Notes: a model not told the origin generated them from the letters alone. A DNA stretch of 64,000 nucleotides from Sthenelais limicola (GCA_942159475.1 OW804094.1:10759555-10823554), one strand, 5' to 3'; shown: positions 46,041 to 56,315, numbered from the stretch's first letter. Numbers and translations are program-made.

Positions 46041-49000
46041 CTGGAAATGAACAGGGGAGGAAGAAATAAAGCTGTCTATTCTCAGTTGTGTGGGTCAGAT
46101 TTTCGGAAAATGCACAATTCAACTTGGCCAATCTTCTCAAATCTCCCAAAATTCAGATGAAAATAAAGTTCAAAATACAGTTCAGCCTAGCCAAACAGAT
46201 TGCTAGAATCAGGGCAATGCCGAATATACTCGAATTTACCTAGTATTGACCAAATTGCAGCCTAATTCAGCGAAATTTACTAAATGTCTACAGCTGTCAA
46301 TATTACATATACTGAAAATCTGACCAATTTCTGTTTGAAAGTATGTTTTAATCATGAAGGCAACACTAAATTAAGGACCAAGTTATTCCCATCTAATCGA
46401 AAGTAAAAAAAGTGAAATGAGAATTGAATTGTATGCATAGGTAAATTGAAATTATTTTAGCATAAATAGTGTCATTTGGCTGACAAAATAGTAGAGAAGA
46501 GTACTGTTCAATAATTTGAAATCCTAAATTCTATGTGGGTGAAACCGCCAGAAAATGTACAATTCATCTTCACCAATCCTCTCAAATAACCCACATTTCA
46601 GACGAAAATAAAGTTCAAAATACAGTTCAACCTAACCAAACAGATTGCTAGAATCAATGCAATGCCGAATATACTCGAATTTACCTAGTAATGACCAAAT
46701 TGTAGCCTAATTTAGCAGAATTTACTAAATGTGTACAGCTGCCAATTGTACATTTTCTGAAAATCTGACCCATATATATATAACTTGCTCAATAGAAATA
46801 CTCCTACATGTCAAAATAAACACCATTACGTGATTTTGTGATTATTGTTATGTAACTCTTGATTGTATAAGTTTTCAAAATACAATTGGTTGGACACTTC
46901 GGTCTTCCAGTACATGCCAGGAAATGGAAAGATTTTTTAAAAAGAAATTCTGAAACAATAACAAAACACTTACTTATGACAGGTGTGTGCTGGGATCCTT
47001 TTGGAAGAGTATTTTCTAATGCGAGCAGGAATATGTTAAAGGACAAGAAAATGGTCATACTAAGATCAACCCTGACCACGCAGTCAGCTGGTAACAGGAA
47101 GATTGAGGTGCCACAAAGACTCAGCAGTACTATGGGTAGGATGAGCTGAATGACGTAACTCTCCGGCTTTCTCTTCAGTACAAGGGTTAAGCTAATGAGT
47201 GGATAGATGTGGCTCCCATGGGGGGTCGCTACTACATCCTGTCTGGCATCTGCTAGTATCCACTCACTGTTACCTGTTATAGGAATAAGGGTACAGAAAA
47301 TGTACAATTTAACTTCGCAAATCTTGAGAAATAAAGACATAAAAGAGCTATGAAATAATTGATATGTGGAATCAAAGATGGCTGCTAGGTTAAGATTATG
47401 GACTCTTGGTAATGGTCCAATGTAAGAGTTGACGGGCTAGATTAATATGTGGGTCAGATATTCAGAAAATGAACAATTTAACTTCGCAAATCCTCTCAAA
47501 TAACCCAAATTTCAGACGAAAATACAGTTCAAATTACAGTTCAACCTAACCAAACAGATTGCTAGAATCAACGCAATGCTGAATGTATTTTTTAATTCTC
47601 TTCCCTCTTTGAATACTGGATGAGAGCTGTTACATGTTGCGTAAGTCTGGTCCAGGTTCTCAGATATGGGGGGAAAAAAATTCGCAAGTGGCAAAAATAA
47701 TATTTTTCAAAGTGTTTTTTCACAAGATCTCTTCATTGAAATGTTCTGATTTTTATACGGTTTAGCACTTATAGTCATATCAATTTATGTCCCAAATTTC
47801 AGGACATTGTATTAAATATATCACTGTGTTTTGAAGGCATTCGTACAGAATATATTTTGTTACTTTCCTGGTAATTACCCATCTAGAAACATTGCAAACT
47901 TTTTTTTTCAAAAATAGAAATATCAAATTTAAAATATTGAAATACTTATTAGGTATCCTAGTGTTTACTATCATTGGATTCAGCTTGATCTCCTCTTTTC
48001 AAATATGGTGATATCTCAAAATCCATTTTTTTTGCCACTTATGACTTATTTTACTAAAACGGATCACATATGTAAGGGTACGCACGGAAATATATTGCTA
48101 AAGGGTGGTCTCCACTGGCTGCGGTAAGCTCTGCGATAAGCTCTTCGGTAAGCCTTGCGATGGTGCTGTGATGGTGAGAAGTGGCGAGGTCCTGCCTACA
48201 TGGCCAGTGAACCATATAGGCATGACCTTGTCATTCCTCTCCCCCTACAGAACCAGCACAAACCATGGCAAGGCTTACTGCAGAGCTTAGCACAGCCAGT
48301 GGAGACCACCCTTAACTATAACTTGATTGACCTACCTATAAAAAAGGTTGGGTAGATACCGGTACGACTGGTGGTCAGATTCACTTGTGTGGAGTGATGA
48401 AGCCAATTACTGAGTGTAATGGCACATCGTTGAGTGTCAAATGGGAAGTACTTGGTGTCTATCTCACAAGCTGTAACAAATATACCAGCAGGCGCCCACA
48501 ACATTTCTCCATCCGAGGCAACTTTTAGATCATAGTCCCTCTTCCACCTGCTATCCACATACATACCATTGGCACTGGAAATGCATGGTTTGAATTAGCT
48601 ATGACAGGAAGCTGTGATATACAGAAATTGCCATTAGGTCAATCACCCCCTGCGCATTAAAGGGTGGACTCCACTGGCTGTGGTAAGCTCTGTGGTAAAC
48701 TCTGCAGGAAGCCTTGTGATGGTGCTGTGATGGTGAGAAGTGGCCAGGTCCTGCCTACATGGCCAGTGATCAATGTAGGCAGGACCTCATCATTCTTGTC
48801 CACCTACAGAACCAGCACAAACCATCACAAGGCTTACCGCAGAGCTTACCGCAGCCAGTGGAGACCACCCTTGAGTGATCTTTATTGAATACAAACCAAA
48901 TTCAAATTGATATGGTAAATGTGTGTTCTATATGAATATCTTATTGAAACCTCTTACCTTACCTGTCATATAGCATATGCAAGTATTATAAGAATTAACA

Positions 49001-52000
49001 TAGCTTTTTCATCAAATAGAAACATAATAAGTCGTCATTCATGGCATTTCTTCATCACGGTTAAGGACGATAATGATATTATAATATACATTTCCCAATA
49101 AAGATACACATATGTGATTCGTTTTAGGAAAATGAATCATAAGTCGCGAAATATGAATTTGGAGATATTACCATAATAATATTATTTGAAAAGAGGAGAT
49201 CAAGCTGATTCCAATGATAGTAAACACTAATAACCTCATGAGTATTTCTATATTTTATGTTTGATATTTTTATTTAAAAAAAACCCAGTTTGCAATGTTT
49301 CTGGATGGATAATTACCAGTAAACTCACTAAATATACTCCATATGAAGGCTGTCAAAAGGCAAAGATATATTTATTACAATGTTCCGAAATTTGTTACAT
49401 GGATTTATAGGACTATAAGTGCAAAACCCTCTAAAATTCAGAACATTTCAATAAAGAGATCTTGTGGAAAAATACTTTGAAAAATATCAATTTCGCGACT
49501 TGTGACTCATTCTCCTGAAACACATCACATATAAACAAATCGTTATTACCTGTTGTGTATGACAAACTCTGGTGTCCACACCTCAGAGGCAGGCAAAACA
49601 AAGTCCCTTATTCCTCCAAAGTCTTCTGGGCTCCAATTTAGAAACTCATCTTTCCATCTCTATTGGTTACAAGAGATATAGGTCAGGGTGTTAGAAATTG
49701 TACAGTTGGCAGCTCTATACATACAATTACTGTTAAATATACAGTGGTTTAAATGCTTGGACACTTGTTATATGGGTACTTGTTGTCCCAGCAACCTGCC
49801 CGATCTATTTATTGTTCCCTGCGCTAATCTAATCAGTGGGTCCAGGGGAGGGGGCATGAGGGAGGGCAAAGGACTGTATGCTTGGGTTTTGGGTAAGGGA
49901 GGGGAGGGGTGTTGAGAGCAATCTATCATGTGTACAATGCATGATCCCGGCATGGAAGAGAGCTGGGGGTTGTTTGGTAGAGGGATCCTCTCTTAGCCAA
50001 TTAGAAGGGGACAGCACAGGGGAAGCATTGCAAGGAATCCTTTGTCTCTAAATAATTAATTACCATGTTGAAGTATAAATAAAGGCGCTGGCCAAGCTAT
50101 GGGCACTCTGCTGCTGGGCTATGCTGACGATCATCATCCGACTTCTCTGACTCCTTCATTATACTAGAAGACCGAATCTCTGGGCAAATTTCCTTTAGTT
50201 TCTCACAATGTAATGTTATATAATGTAACCACCTTATATTTGATATTGTTCTAAATTTTGATTCTTAATGTTAATTCATATTCATTTCTCTACATGTTCA
50301 TGTTTCTTACCTCGGTGCTGGTGCACCTTCATAATGGGCTGGTGCAGACTGCTCATTGGTTAGTCTGCACCTGCCAATCAAGGTGCGGATAATTACCATG
50401 TATAGTGAGCCAGTAATTCTCCCTATCTTGGATAGCGCGAAAATAAGCTATCCGACCGTCACGCCACCTAGCTTTTCTTTCGGCGGAGATAAAGCTAAGG
50501 CTAAACAGAGTAAACATGGTTTATCTATCAGACGGTTCTAAGTCATTGTACATGGAATCCACTTTCTCAAGAAGATCAATTAAATCCCTCTTCCTCGTCC
50601 TAGCAGTTGTGATTCCCTTGTTTTTTAATCAAAAAGTTTGTCATGTTGCTGTTTGTTGCATAGCTACAGGTAACAGAGTGGTGCCGGAAGCTTCAGTCTC
50701 AGCCTTCTGGGAGATATAGCAGCCATCAGTGCCTCTGGTATTAAAAGCACATGCTATCTGGCTAACCGGGTTCAGTAGAATTGCCCAGTACTTAAGGTGG
50801 ACATACTACATTGAGGTTCTAACATCATATTGGTATACATGTATCAGGAATAAATACAACTTTAAGTTGTATACTTCACTATTAAAACACTATTAAATAC
50901 TTACCAATATTACTGATCCAACAATAGTCAACGTTTGGTCAAGGCTATTCTGCAGAAACAAAATTACATTATCAGCCATTTTAAAAATTAACAACAACAT
51001 TTTATCTATTTTAATCAGTACCCAACTGCACATGCAGGTATTATAGCAAATGGCACGATGGAGGTTGGAGGGTGCGTAATAAATAGCAAATGGCACTCTG
51101 TTCGGGTTCAAACTGATCTCGACCCATCAGAAAACGGGAACTTACAGAAACGGGAACTTACAGAAAACGGGAACTCACCCCTTCGGGGTTCGTCCCGTTT
51201 TCTGAGGGGTCGCGATCAGTTTGAACCCGAACAGAGTGCCATTTGCTATTTATTATGCACTCTATTAGGATGTTAAAAAGTAAATTTAACTTGTATAGCC
51301 TAGAGTTTGGCTCGAGGAGGCTTGATTCACCGCAATTTGTGGGCCTAATTTACATGGTTGGGAAAACGTCATCTGGCCTACGCTGCACGAATGAAATTGC
51401 ATCTTTGCCTGAACTGATCATGTATGCAGTTTGGGTCAACCGAACTGCACCCCCAAACTGCACCTTTCTAACTGCTCATGTGTGTAATAAATGTTAAAAC
51501 TTCAGATTGCAAATAGCTAGTGCTTACAAGATCCAAAAGACCTATCTGACGTAAGTTGTAGTGAATGGATATTTTACCGCATTATTTTTTTTTATTTTTT
51601 TTTATTTAAAGGCCAATTATTACATAATATTTATCCAAACATTTGGAAAAACGTAGTGTATCACTCAGTGATGTCTTTGTACGTTGCCTTTCATTGGTCT
51701 TTCACTATATATACAAGGGTGTTTGGCCATATCTCATTAGATTTAACAGATAAAGGCAGCTCAAATAAATATTGTGTAAATAATAATTAACATTTTCCTT
51801 TATGATATATCTCCTTCTCTTAGCTATATCTATAAATGTCTTCATAGTGGAAACATGTTAAGAGGAAACAGAGAAACACCAATAGAAAATCGGACCAATT
51901 GTAGTACCAATTATCACTTATATCAACATAGTTTTACATATTTATTTACTATCTAAGTGTCTCGTTGGGATGAGGAAAATTTCAAGTATCTTCAAGCCCC

Positions 52001-53829
52001 GCGATGGGAGTCAGATACCTGGAAAATGATCAGGCTTCAATTTCAGGTAGTTGAAATAAAAGTAAAATCCACCCAAAAATATCAATAACTTTTTTTTTCA
52101 ATAATAAACATATCAAACTTGAAATATAGAAACACTTCTTGATGCCCAACTGTTTACTACCATTAGAATCGGCTTCATCTTCTCTTTTCAAATATAATAA
52201 TATCTGAAAATCCATTTTTTGCGACTTGTGACTCATTTTCCTGCATCTTCAAAACGGAAGGATATATTTAATACAATGTTCCGAAATTTGTTACATGGAT
52301 TCATATGACTATACGATGCATTCACCCTCTAAAAGTCAGAACATTTCAATAAAGATATTTTGTGAAAAAACACTTTGAAAAATATCAATTTTGTGACTCA
52401 TTGTCCTGTAATATATCACAAATAAGGGAAAACTCACCACCTCCAGCACTTGCATAAGTGCCACATTCGCATCTACTTGGACAGACTTTGACCAGTCCAA
52501 CACCGGTCTAACTTTCACATGATCTCCTGGAAGCAGCTTTTTGTGTAGTCTGAACTGGTGGGAGTCTGTAAGTAGGACAGTGTTTGTCATGAAACTAAAA
52601 TGTTTGGGTGATTTACTCAGAGATGAAGGGAGCGGTATCAGGCCATTCCCTCAATGTTATAAGCAGGGAGGTAGATTAGAGGGAGTGGTATCAGGCCATT
52701 CCCTCAATGTTATAAGCAGGGAGGTAGATTAGAGGGAGTGGTATCAGGCCATTCCCTCAATGTTATAAGCAGGGAGGTAGATTAGAGGCAGCGGTATCAG
52801 GCCATTCACTCAATGTTATAAGCAGGGAGGTAGATTAGAGCGAGAGGTATCAGGCCATTCCCTCAATGTTATAAGCAGGGAGGTAGATTAGAGGCAGCGG
52901 TATCAGGCCATTCACTCAATGTTATAAGCAGGGAGGTAGATTAGAGGGAGAGGTATCAGGCCATTCCCTCAATGTTATAAGCAGGGAGGTAGATTAGAGC
53001 GAGAGGTATCAGGCCATTCCCTCAATGTTATAAGCAGGGAGGTAGATTAGAGGCAGCGGTATCAGGCCATTCACTCAATGTTATAAGCAGGGAGGTAGAT
53101 TAGAGGGAGAGGTATCAGGCCATTCACTCACTGTTATAAGCAGGGAGGTAGATTAGAGGGAGAGGTATCAAACCATTCATTCAATGTTATAAGCAGGGAG
53201 GTAGATTAGAGGGAGTGGTATCAGGCCATTCCCTCAATGTTATAAGCAGGGAGGTAGATTAGAGGGAGAGGTATCAAACCATTCATTCAATGTTATAAGC
53301 AGGGAGGTAGATTAGAGGGAGAGGTATCAGGCCATTCCCTCAATGTTATAAGCAGGGAGGTAGATTAGAGGGAGCGGTATCAGGCCATTCACTCACTGTT
53401 ATAAGCAGGGAGGTATTAGAGGGAGCGGTATCAGGCCATTCACTCACTGTTATAAGCAGGGAGGTAGATTAGAGGGAGTGGTATCAGGCCATTCACTCAC
53501 TGTTATAAGCAGGGAGGTAAATTAGAGGGAGCGGTATCAGGCCATTCACTCACTGTTATAAGCAGGGAGGTAGATTAGAGGGAGCGGTATCAGGCCATTC
53601 ACTCAATGTTATAAGCAGGGAGGTAGATTAGAGGAAGTGGTATCAGGCCATTCACTCACTGTCATAAGCAGGGAGGTGTAAAGATCTATAAAATAGATCA
53701 GAAATAGTGAAATCTGAGCATTCACTCAAATTGCAAGGTGATAATATTTGGGCTGAACATTGTATACGCACACAAAATCCAATAAGAAATTGATAAGATC
53801 TTACCTGTCCTGTTATCACAGAAGACAAT
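45565..53829 (-). CDS. Cys-loop (nicotinic-like) receptor subunit gene
   Basis: Seven exons join in phase: 53829-53805, 52565-52438, 50949-50905, 49659-49550, 48574-48360, 47273-46974 and 46040-45565. The 45-bp and 110-bp exons match the classic nicotinic receptor exon sizes. The product has the ligand-binding fold (LHKKLLPGDHVKVRPV; DEFLNWSPEDFGGI), a 13-residue Cys loop (C-EIDTKYFPFDTQR-C), TM1-TM3, a short intracellular loop of about 110 residues and TM4 ending CLYML. Vicinal cysteines of loop C are absent, so it is not a typical alpha subunit. In TM2 the usual GEK entrance is VVR, and the 2' position is Asp. The signal-peptide exon was not placed with confidence. It is a membrane ligand-gated channel subunit; ligand and ion selectivity are unknown. 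The introns are packed with mobile elements. Confidence 0.88.
46088..46327 (-). mobile_element. TIR-A element in receptor intron
   Basis: Begins GTGTGGGTCAGATTTTCGGA 48 bp upstream of the last exon and ends ACTGAAAATCTGACCAATTT. The right arm is diverged. Confidence 0.7.
46533..46780 (-). mobile_element. TIR-A element in receptor intron
   Basis: Ends ATGTGGGTGAAACCGCCAGA and CTGAAAATCTGACCCATATA. Together with the following 80 bp of intron it is the relative of 42957-43273. Confidence 0.75.
46974..47273 (-). CDS. Receptor exon: end of ligand domain, TM1, TM2
   Basis: 300 bp between acceptor tataacag|GTAACAG and donor GTCATAA|gtaagt. It encodes NSEWILADARQDV, the pre-TM1 strand (YPLISLTLVLKRKPESYVIQ), TM1 (LILPIVLLSLCGTSIFLLPA) and TM2 (VRVDLSMTIFLSFNIFLLAL). 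Its entry and exit phases (1 and 1) match the neighbouring exons. Confidence 0.9.
47446..47588 (-). repeat. TIR-A element, truncated
   Basis: The left end ATATGTGGGTCAGATATTCA and the first 140 bp are present; the right half is missing. A further scrap (CAGAAAATGTACAATTTAAC) lies at 47295-47320, right beside the TM1-TM2 exon. Confidence 0.65.
47672..48073 (-). mobile_element. TIR-B element, reverse orientation
   Basis: Near full length. It reads from TTCGCAAGTGGCAAAAATAA through all interior blocks in reverse to TTTACTAAAACGGATCACATATG. Confidence 0.8.
48098..48316. repeat. Hairpin element HP-C, copy 2
   Basis: Palindrome with the ends of 1938-2142 (AAGGGTGGTCTCCACTGGCT and AGCCAGTGGAGACCACCCTT), followed by TTAA. 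It lies 44 bp downstream (gene sense) of an exon of the receptor gene. Confidence 0.8.
48360..48574 (-). CDS. Receptor exon: Cys loop
   Basis: 215 bp, acceptor tttccag|TGCCAATG, donor CGTACCG|gtatct. It encodes GEMLWAPAGIFVTACEID followed by KYFPFDTQRC, the signature Cys loop with its FPFD core, and a putative N-glycosylation site NLT near the end. Confidence 0.9.
48657..48874. repeat. Hairpin element HP-C, copy 3
   Basis: Starts TTAAAGGGTGGACTCCACTG and ends GCAGCCAGTGGAGACCACCC. It is in the same intron-rich gene as copy 2, with only one exon between them. Confidence 0.8.
49108..49533 (+). mobile_element. TIR-B element in receptor intron
   Basis: About 425 bp, ACATATGTGATTCGTTTTAG to CTCCTGAAACACATCACATA. 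It ends 17 bp before the next exon on the plus-strand map. Confidence 0.8.
49550..49659 (-). CDS. Receptor exon: 110 bp, ligand-domain loop A region
   Basis: Acceptor accaatag|AGATGG, donor CACAACAG|gtaata. It encodes RWKDEFLNWSPEDFGGIRDF and then LPASEVWTPEFVIHN. The length of 110 bp equals that of exon 4 in nicotinic receptor genes. Confidence 0.88.
49681..49730 (+). repeat. TIR-A end fragment
   Basis: GGTCAGGGTGTTAGAAATTGTACAGTTGGCAGCTCTATACAT resembles only the first 45 bp of TIR-A. Confidence 0.45.
49910..50675 (+). repeat. Possible LTR remnant
   Basis: Starts TGTTGAGAGC and ends GGTAACA, with a TATA-like TATAAATAAAGG at about 50078. The end is followed by GAG and TGGTGCCGGAAGC, which looks like a primer binding site. 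No gag or pol follows and no second LTR is seen, so it may be a solo or truncated LTR. A 19-bp inverted pair (GGGCTGGTGCAGACTG... and ...AGTCTGCACCTGCC) is at 50336-50380. Confidence 0.4.
50905..50949 (-). CDS. Receptor exon: 45 bp
   Basis: Acceptor tttctgcag|AATAGC, donor GTAATATTG|gtaagt. It encodes NSLDQTLTIVGSVIL, the position of the D-E-K-N-Q strand in nicotinic subunits. The size equals the invariant 45-bp exon 3 of that family. Confidence 0.8.
51072..51261. repeat. Foldback element with near-perfect arms
   Basis: The left arm AAATAGCAAATGGCACTCTG continues TTCGGGTTCAAACTGATC and pairs with the right arm GATCAGTTTGAACCCGAACA, GAGTGCCATTTGCTATTT. The centre contains CAGAAACGGGAACTTA tandem copies and a CCCGTTTTCTGA counterpart. 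About 190 bp; it sits in a receptor intron. Confidence 0.8.
51262..52049. other. Intron sequence, no further exon seen
   Basis: AT-rich intron of the Cys-loop receptor gene with T-rich runs at 51575-51605. No splice-bounded coding segment in phase was found. Confidence 0.45.
52050..52242 (-). repeat. TIR-B element, left half reversed
   Basis: Interior and terminus of TIR-B read on the minus strand, ending in TTTTTTGCGACTTGTGACTC and ATTTTCCTG. It directly abuts the fragment at 52243 in head-to-head arrangement. Confidence 0.65.
52243..52426 (+). repeat. TIR-B element, right half
   Basis: From the CTTCAAAACGGAAGGATATA block to TTTTGTGACTCATTGTCCTG and ATATATCACA, plus orientation. The fragment ends 11 bp from the next receptor exon. 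Confidence 0.65.
52438..52565 (-). CDS. Receptor exon: N-terminal ligand domain
   Basis: 128 bp, acceptor tacttacag|ACTCCC, donor GAGGTG|gtgagt. It encodes SHQFRLHKKLLPGDHVKVRP and VLDWSKSVQVDANVALMQVL, the first helix and strands of the subunit. Its 5' phase fits the 25-nt exon upstream. Confidence 0.88.
52617..53680. repeat. 53-bp tandem array, about 20 copies
   Basis: The unit is GGTATCAGGCCATTCCCTCA, ATGTTATAAGCAGGGAGGTA, GATTAGAGGGAGT. Starts are spaced 53 bp (52657 and 52710). Variant units (CCATTCACTCAC; AAACCATTCATTC) alternate in blocks, indicating recent local expansion. It lies in the intron between the 128-bp and 25-bp exons. Confidence 0.9.
53805..53829 (-). CDS. Receptor microexon, 25 nt
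   Basis: Acceptor tttctccag|ATTGTC, donor AGGACAG|gtaaga. Read from phase 0 it encodes IVFCDNRT and leaves one base that joins the next exon as an Asp codon. Together with the 128-bp exon it makes 153 bp, close to the single exon 2 of nicotinic genes. Confidence 0.6.
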
Positions 53830-54062
53830 CTGGAGAAATAAGTAACAATTGAAGATTGAAATACAAAAGTTCATTCTGTGATGATGCCAGTTCTGAAGCC
53901 AGCTGTTCATATGAATGCTATGTATGGTGCATGCACTTAAGTAAAAAAGCTGGTAATGTCAATAAGACTAAAAGGGTGTTATATTATTGGTAATCAATTA
54001 ATGATATAATTAGTCAACCATAATGGACGACAAAGCATTTATATAGCATATATATATAAGCA

Positions 54063-54314
54063 TATATGGGTCAGACTTTCAGAAAATGGCCAATTCACCT
54101 TCACCAATCGTCTCAAATAACCCACATTTAGAACAACAATGAGCTTCAAAATACAGTTTAACATAACAGAACTGATACTTTAAATCAATGCGATCCCAAA
54201 TGTACTCGGATATACCCAGTATTCATCATTTTTCAGCCAAATTTAGCAGCATTTCCTTAATGTGTGGAGTTGATAATTGTACTGAAAATCTTTTCTAAAA
54301 ATCTGACCCATATA
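54063..54314 (-). mobile_element. TIR-A element
   Basis: Ends TATATGGGTCAGACTTTCAG and TCTAAAAATCTGACCCATAT; the full interior is present. It is directly followed by TIR element G. Confidence 0.75.
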
Positions 54315-54539
54315 CATGATCAGTTCTCACGAAATGGGGGCACTGGGGGTTTCCAAAAGTCATTTTTTCAACCTTCTCAAAAGTTAGGAATATCCATCCA
54401 ATCCAGTAGCAATTTTCGGGTAAGATTCCCCAAGCACCCTATTTACCAATGCACACAAGTTTCCTAAATATTGAGCGGTTTGAAATAATAATATCTAAAA
54501 TCACCCATTGCCCCCCATTTCGTGAGAATTGACCATATA
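54311..54539. mobile_element. TIR element G
   Basis: About 230 bp with inverted ends of nearly 40 bp: GATCAGTTCTCACGAAATGG at the left and CCATTTCGTGAGAATTGACC at the right, bounded by TATA. Only this copy is seen in the window. Confidence 0.7.
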
Positions 54540-54627
54540 TACATTAATACGGAATGAAGGTAACCAAAGTTTGCTACACCTTAGTTGGGATTTAGTTGCT
54601 ATATTTGTTCAGAGAAAAAGTCAACGT

Positions 54628-54702
54628 TCATGCAGTTGGGTAGAACACAATGACAGTGAGTGAGAGAACAATGGGAATGAACACAGAGGCGGGAATCACC
54701 AT
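54628..54702 (-). other. Candidate signal-peptide exon of the receptor
   Basis: An ATG-initiated frame reads MVIPASVFIPIVLSLTVIVF, a plausible signal peptide, in the right place upstream of the 25-nt exon. No convincing donor in phase 0 follows (only weak GT sites), so it is offered as a candidate only. Confidence 0.25.
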
Positions 54703-54839
54703 GGCAACAATATAAACAGCTGGACACAACAGAACACACTCTGGAAGCAACACTAAGTGCTGTGGCCATTAACTTGTTAATGTATATTTGGACAATTATC
54801 ATCATGAGAACCATGTGCCATTAAAAGGATCAATGATCT

Positions 54840-55084
54840 ATATTAGGGTCAGATTTTCAGAAAATGTGCAATTGGCAGCTGTGCACATTTAGTAAATTCT
54901 ACTAAATCAGGTTGCTATTTTGTCAATACTAGGTAAATTCGAGTATATTCGGCATTGCATTGATTCTAGCAATCTGTTTGGTTAGGTGGAACTATATTTT
55001 TAACGTTATTTTCGTCTGAAATTTGGGTTATTTGAGGGAATTGGTGAAGGTGAATTGTACATTTTCTGAAAATCTGACCCATTA
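54840..55084 (+). mobile_element. TIR-A element
   Basis: Starts TTAGGGTCAGATTTTCAGAA and ends CATTTTCTGAAAATCTGACCCATTA. The interior is well preserved (TTGGTGAAGGTGAATTGTAC). Confidence 0.75.
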
Positions 55085-55099
55085 AGGGGCGGCTGGTAA

Positions 55100-55280
55100 A
55101 ATATGTGACGTGTTTCAGGAAAATGAGTCACAAGTCACAAAATTCATTTTTTTAAAGTCATTTATTCACAAGATCTCCTTTTTTGGAATGTTTTCATTTT
55201 TGGAGTATCTACTCGGATAGTTCTTATGGATACACGCACTAAATCTCAGGATAGTGTATTAAATATATCTGTGCAGTGCT
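55100..55280 (-). repeat. TIR-B element, partial
   Basis: Begins AATATGTGACGTGTTTCAGG and GAGTCACAAGTCACAAAA and continues 140 bp into the reversed interior, like 951-1115. Confidence 0.65.
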
Positions 55281-55897
55281 ATATCTTGCAGTGATGATCC
55301 AGGTTTAAAAGTACAGACTACAAATGAAAAACTTCCCACACACCAAAGTAATAAATACTGAGACCAAATTAAGAAAAATAATCAGAACTAAATATGTTAA
55401 GATTATTATTAATTAAGAAGAACAGGGACAGAATCGAAAAAATATGTACACACCAAAGAAATTTCTTGGTAAGGAATTTATTCACAGATTAGCCTTTTTT
55501 TCTCATGATAGTTCCTGACAATATAAAATGTGTTTAAAACTTATTACAGTATCTGCATGAAATATTAAAGATGTGTTGATGGCTTATACTGTGTGAGCTA
55601 AAAGTTAATCATGACCAATATTTGTGACCTTCTGGTGCACTTTTGATGCATAATCCTGATGCATAGCCAAGGGATCATACACAAACATTTCACCAGCCAG
55701 CCAGAAATGGGGGGCTATTAATCCTTTTAGTCTATACCTAAGGTAGTTATAGCACCAAGACTGTACAATGGAGGTTATTAATTCTTTTAGTCTCTGCTTT
55801 AGGTGGTTATAACACCAAGACTTTCAAGGCAGTGATTAAATATCATTAGAATCGTTTTCTCAAGACTGTGGCTGTGAGTCCCTGCTAACCCATAACT
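55281..55897. other. No gene seen
   Basis: A short direct repeat (TATTAATCCTTTTAGTCTAT...TAGGTAGTTATAGCACCAAG and its variant about 60 bp later) lies at 55715-55820. No coding frame. Confidence 0.45.
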
Positions 55898-56315
55898 ATA
55901 TGTGATCCGTTTTAGGAAAATGAGTCATAAGTCGCAAAATATCGATTTTGAGATATCATCATATTTGAAAGGAGGGGATAAAGGTGATTCCAATGATAGT
56001 AAACACTATGACACCTATTAAGTATAATTATAATTTAAGTTTGATATTTTTATTTTTGACAAAAAAAAGTTTATAATGTTTTTGAAGGGGTAATTACCAG
56101 TAAAGTAACTAAATATACTCCATACAAAGGCCTTCAAAACACAAGGATATATTTAATACAATGTCCCAAAATTTCTTACATGGATTCATATGGCTATAAG
56201 TGCAAAACCCCTTAAGAATCAGAACATGTCAATAAAGAGATCTTGTGAAAAAAACACTTTCAAAAATATCAATTCTGCGACTTGTGTCTCATTTTCCTGG
56301 AACACATCACATATT
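55898..56315 (+). mobile_element. TIR-B element, full length
   Basis: TATGTGATCCGTTTTAGGAA to CTGGAACACATCACATATTT, with TA at both edges. Confidence 0.8.

Noticed and set aside
46041..46149. N-terminal extension of the last receptor exon
   Set aside because: It lies beyond a clear splice acceptor and translates part of a TIR-A element.
52617..53680. Regular 53-bp repeats as a possible CRISPR-like array
   Set aside because: The whole unit repeats without unique spacers, and the locus is an intron of an animal gene; it is a minisatellite.
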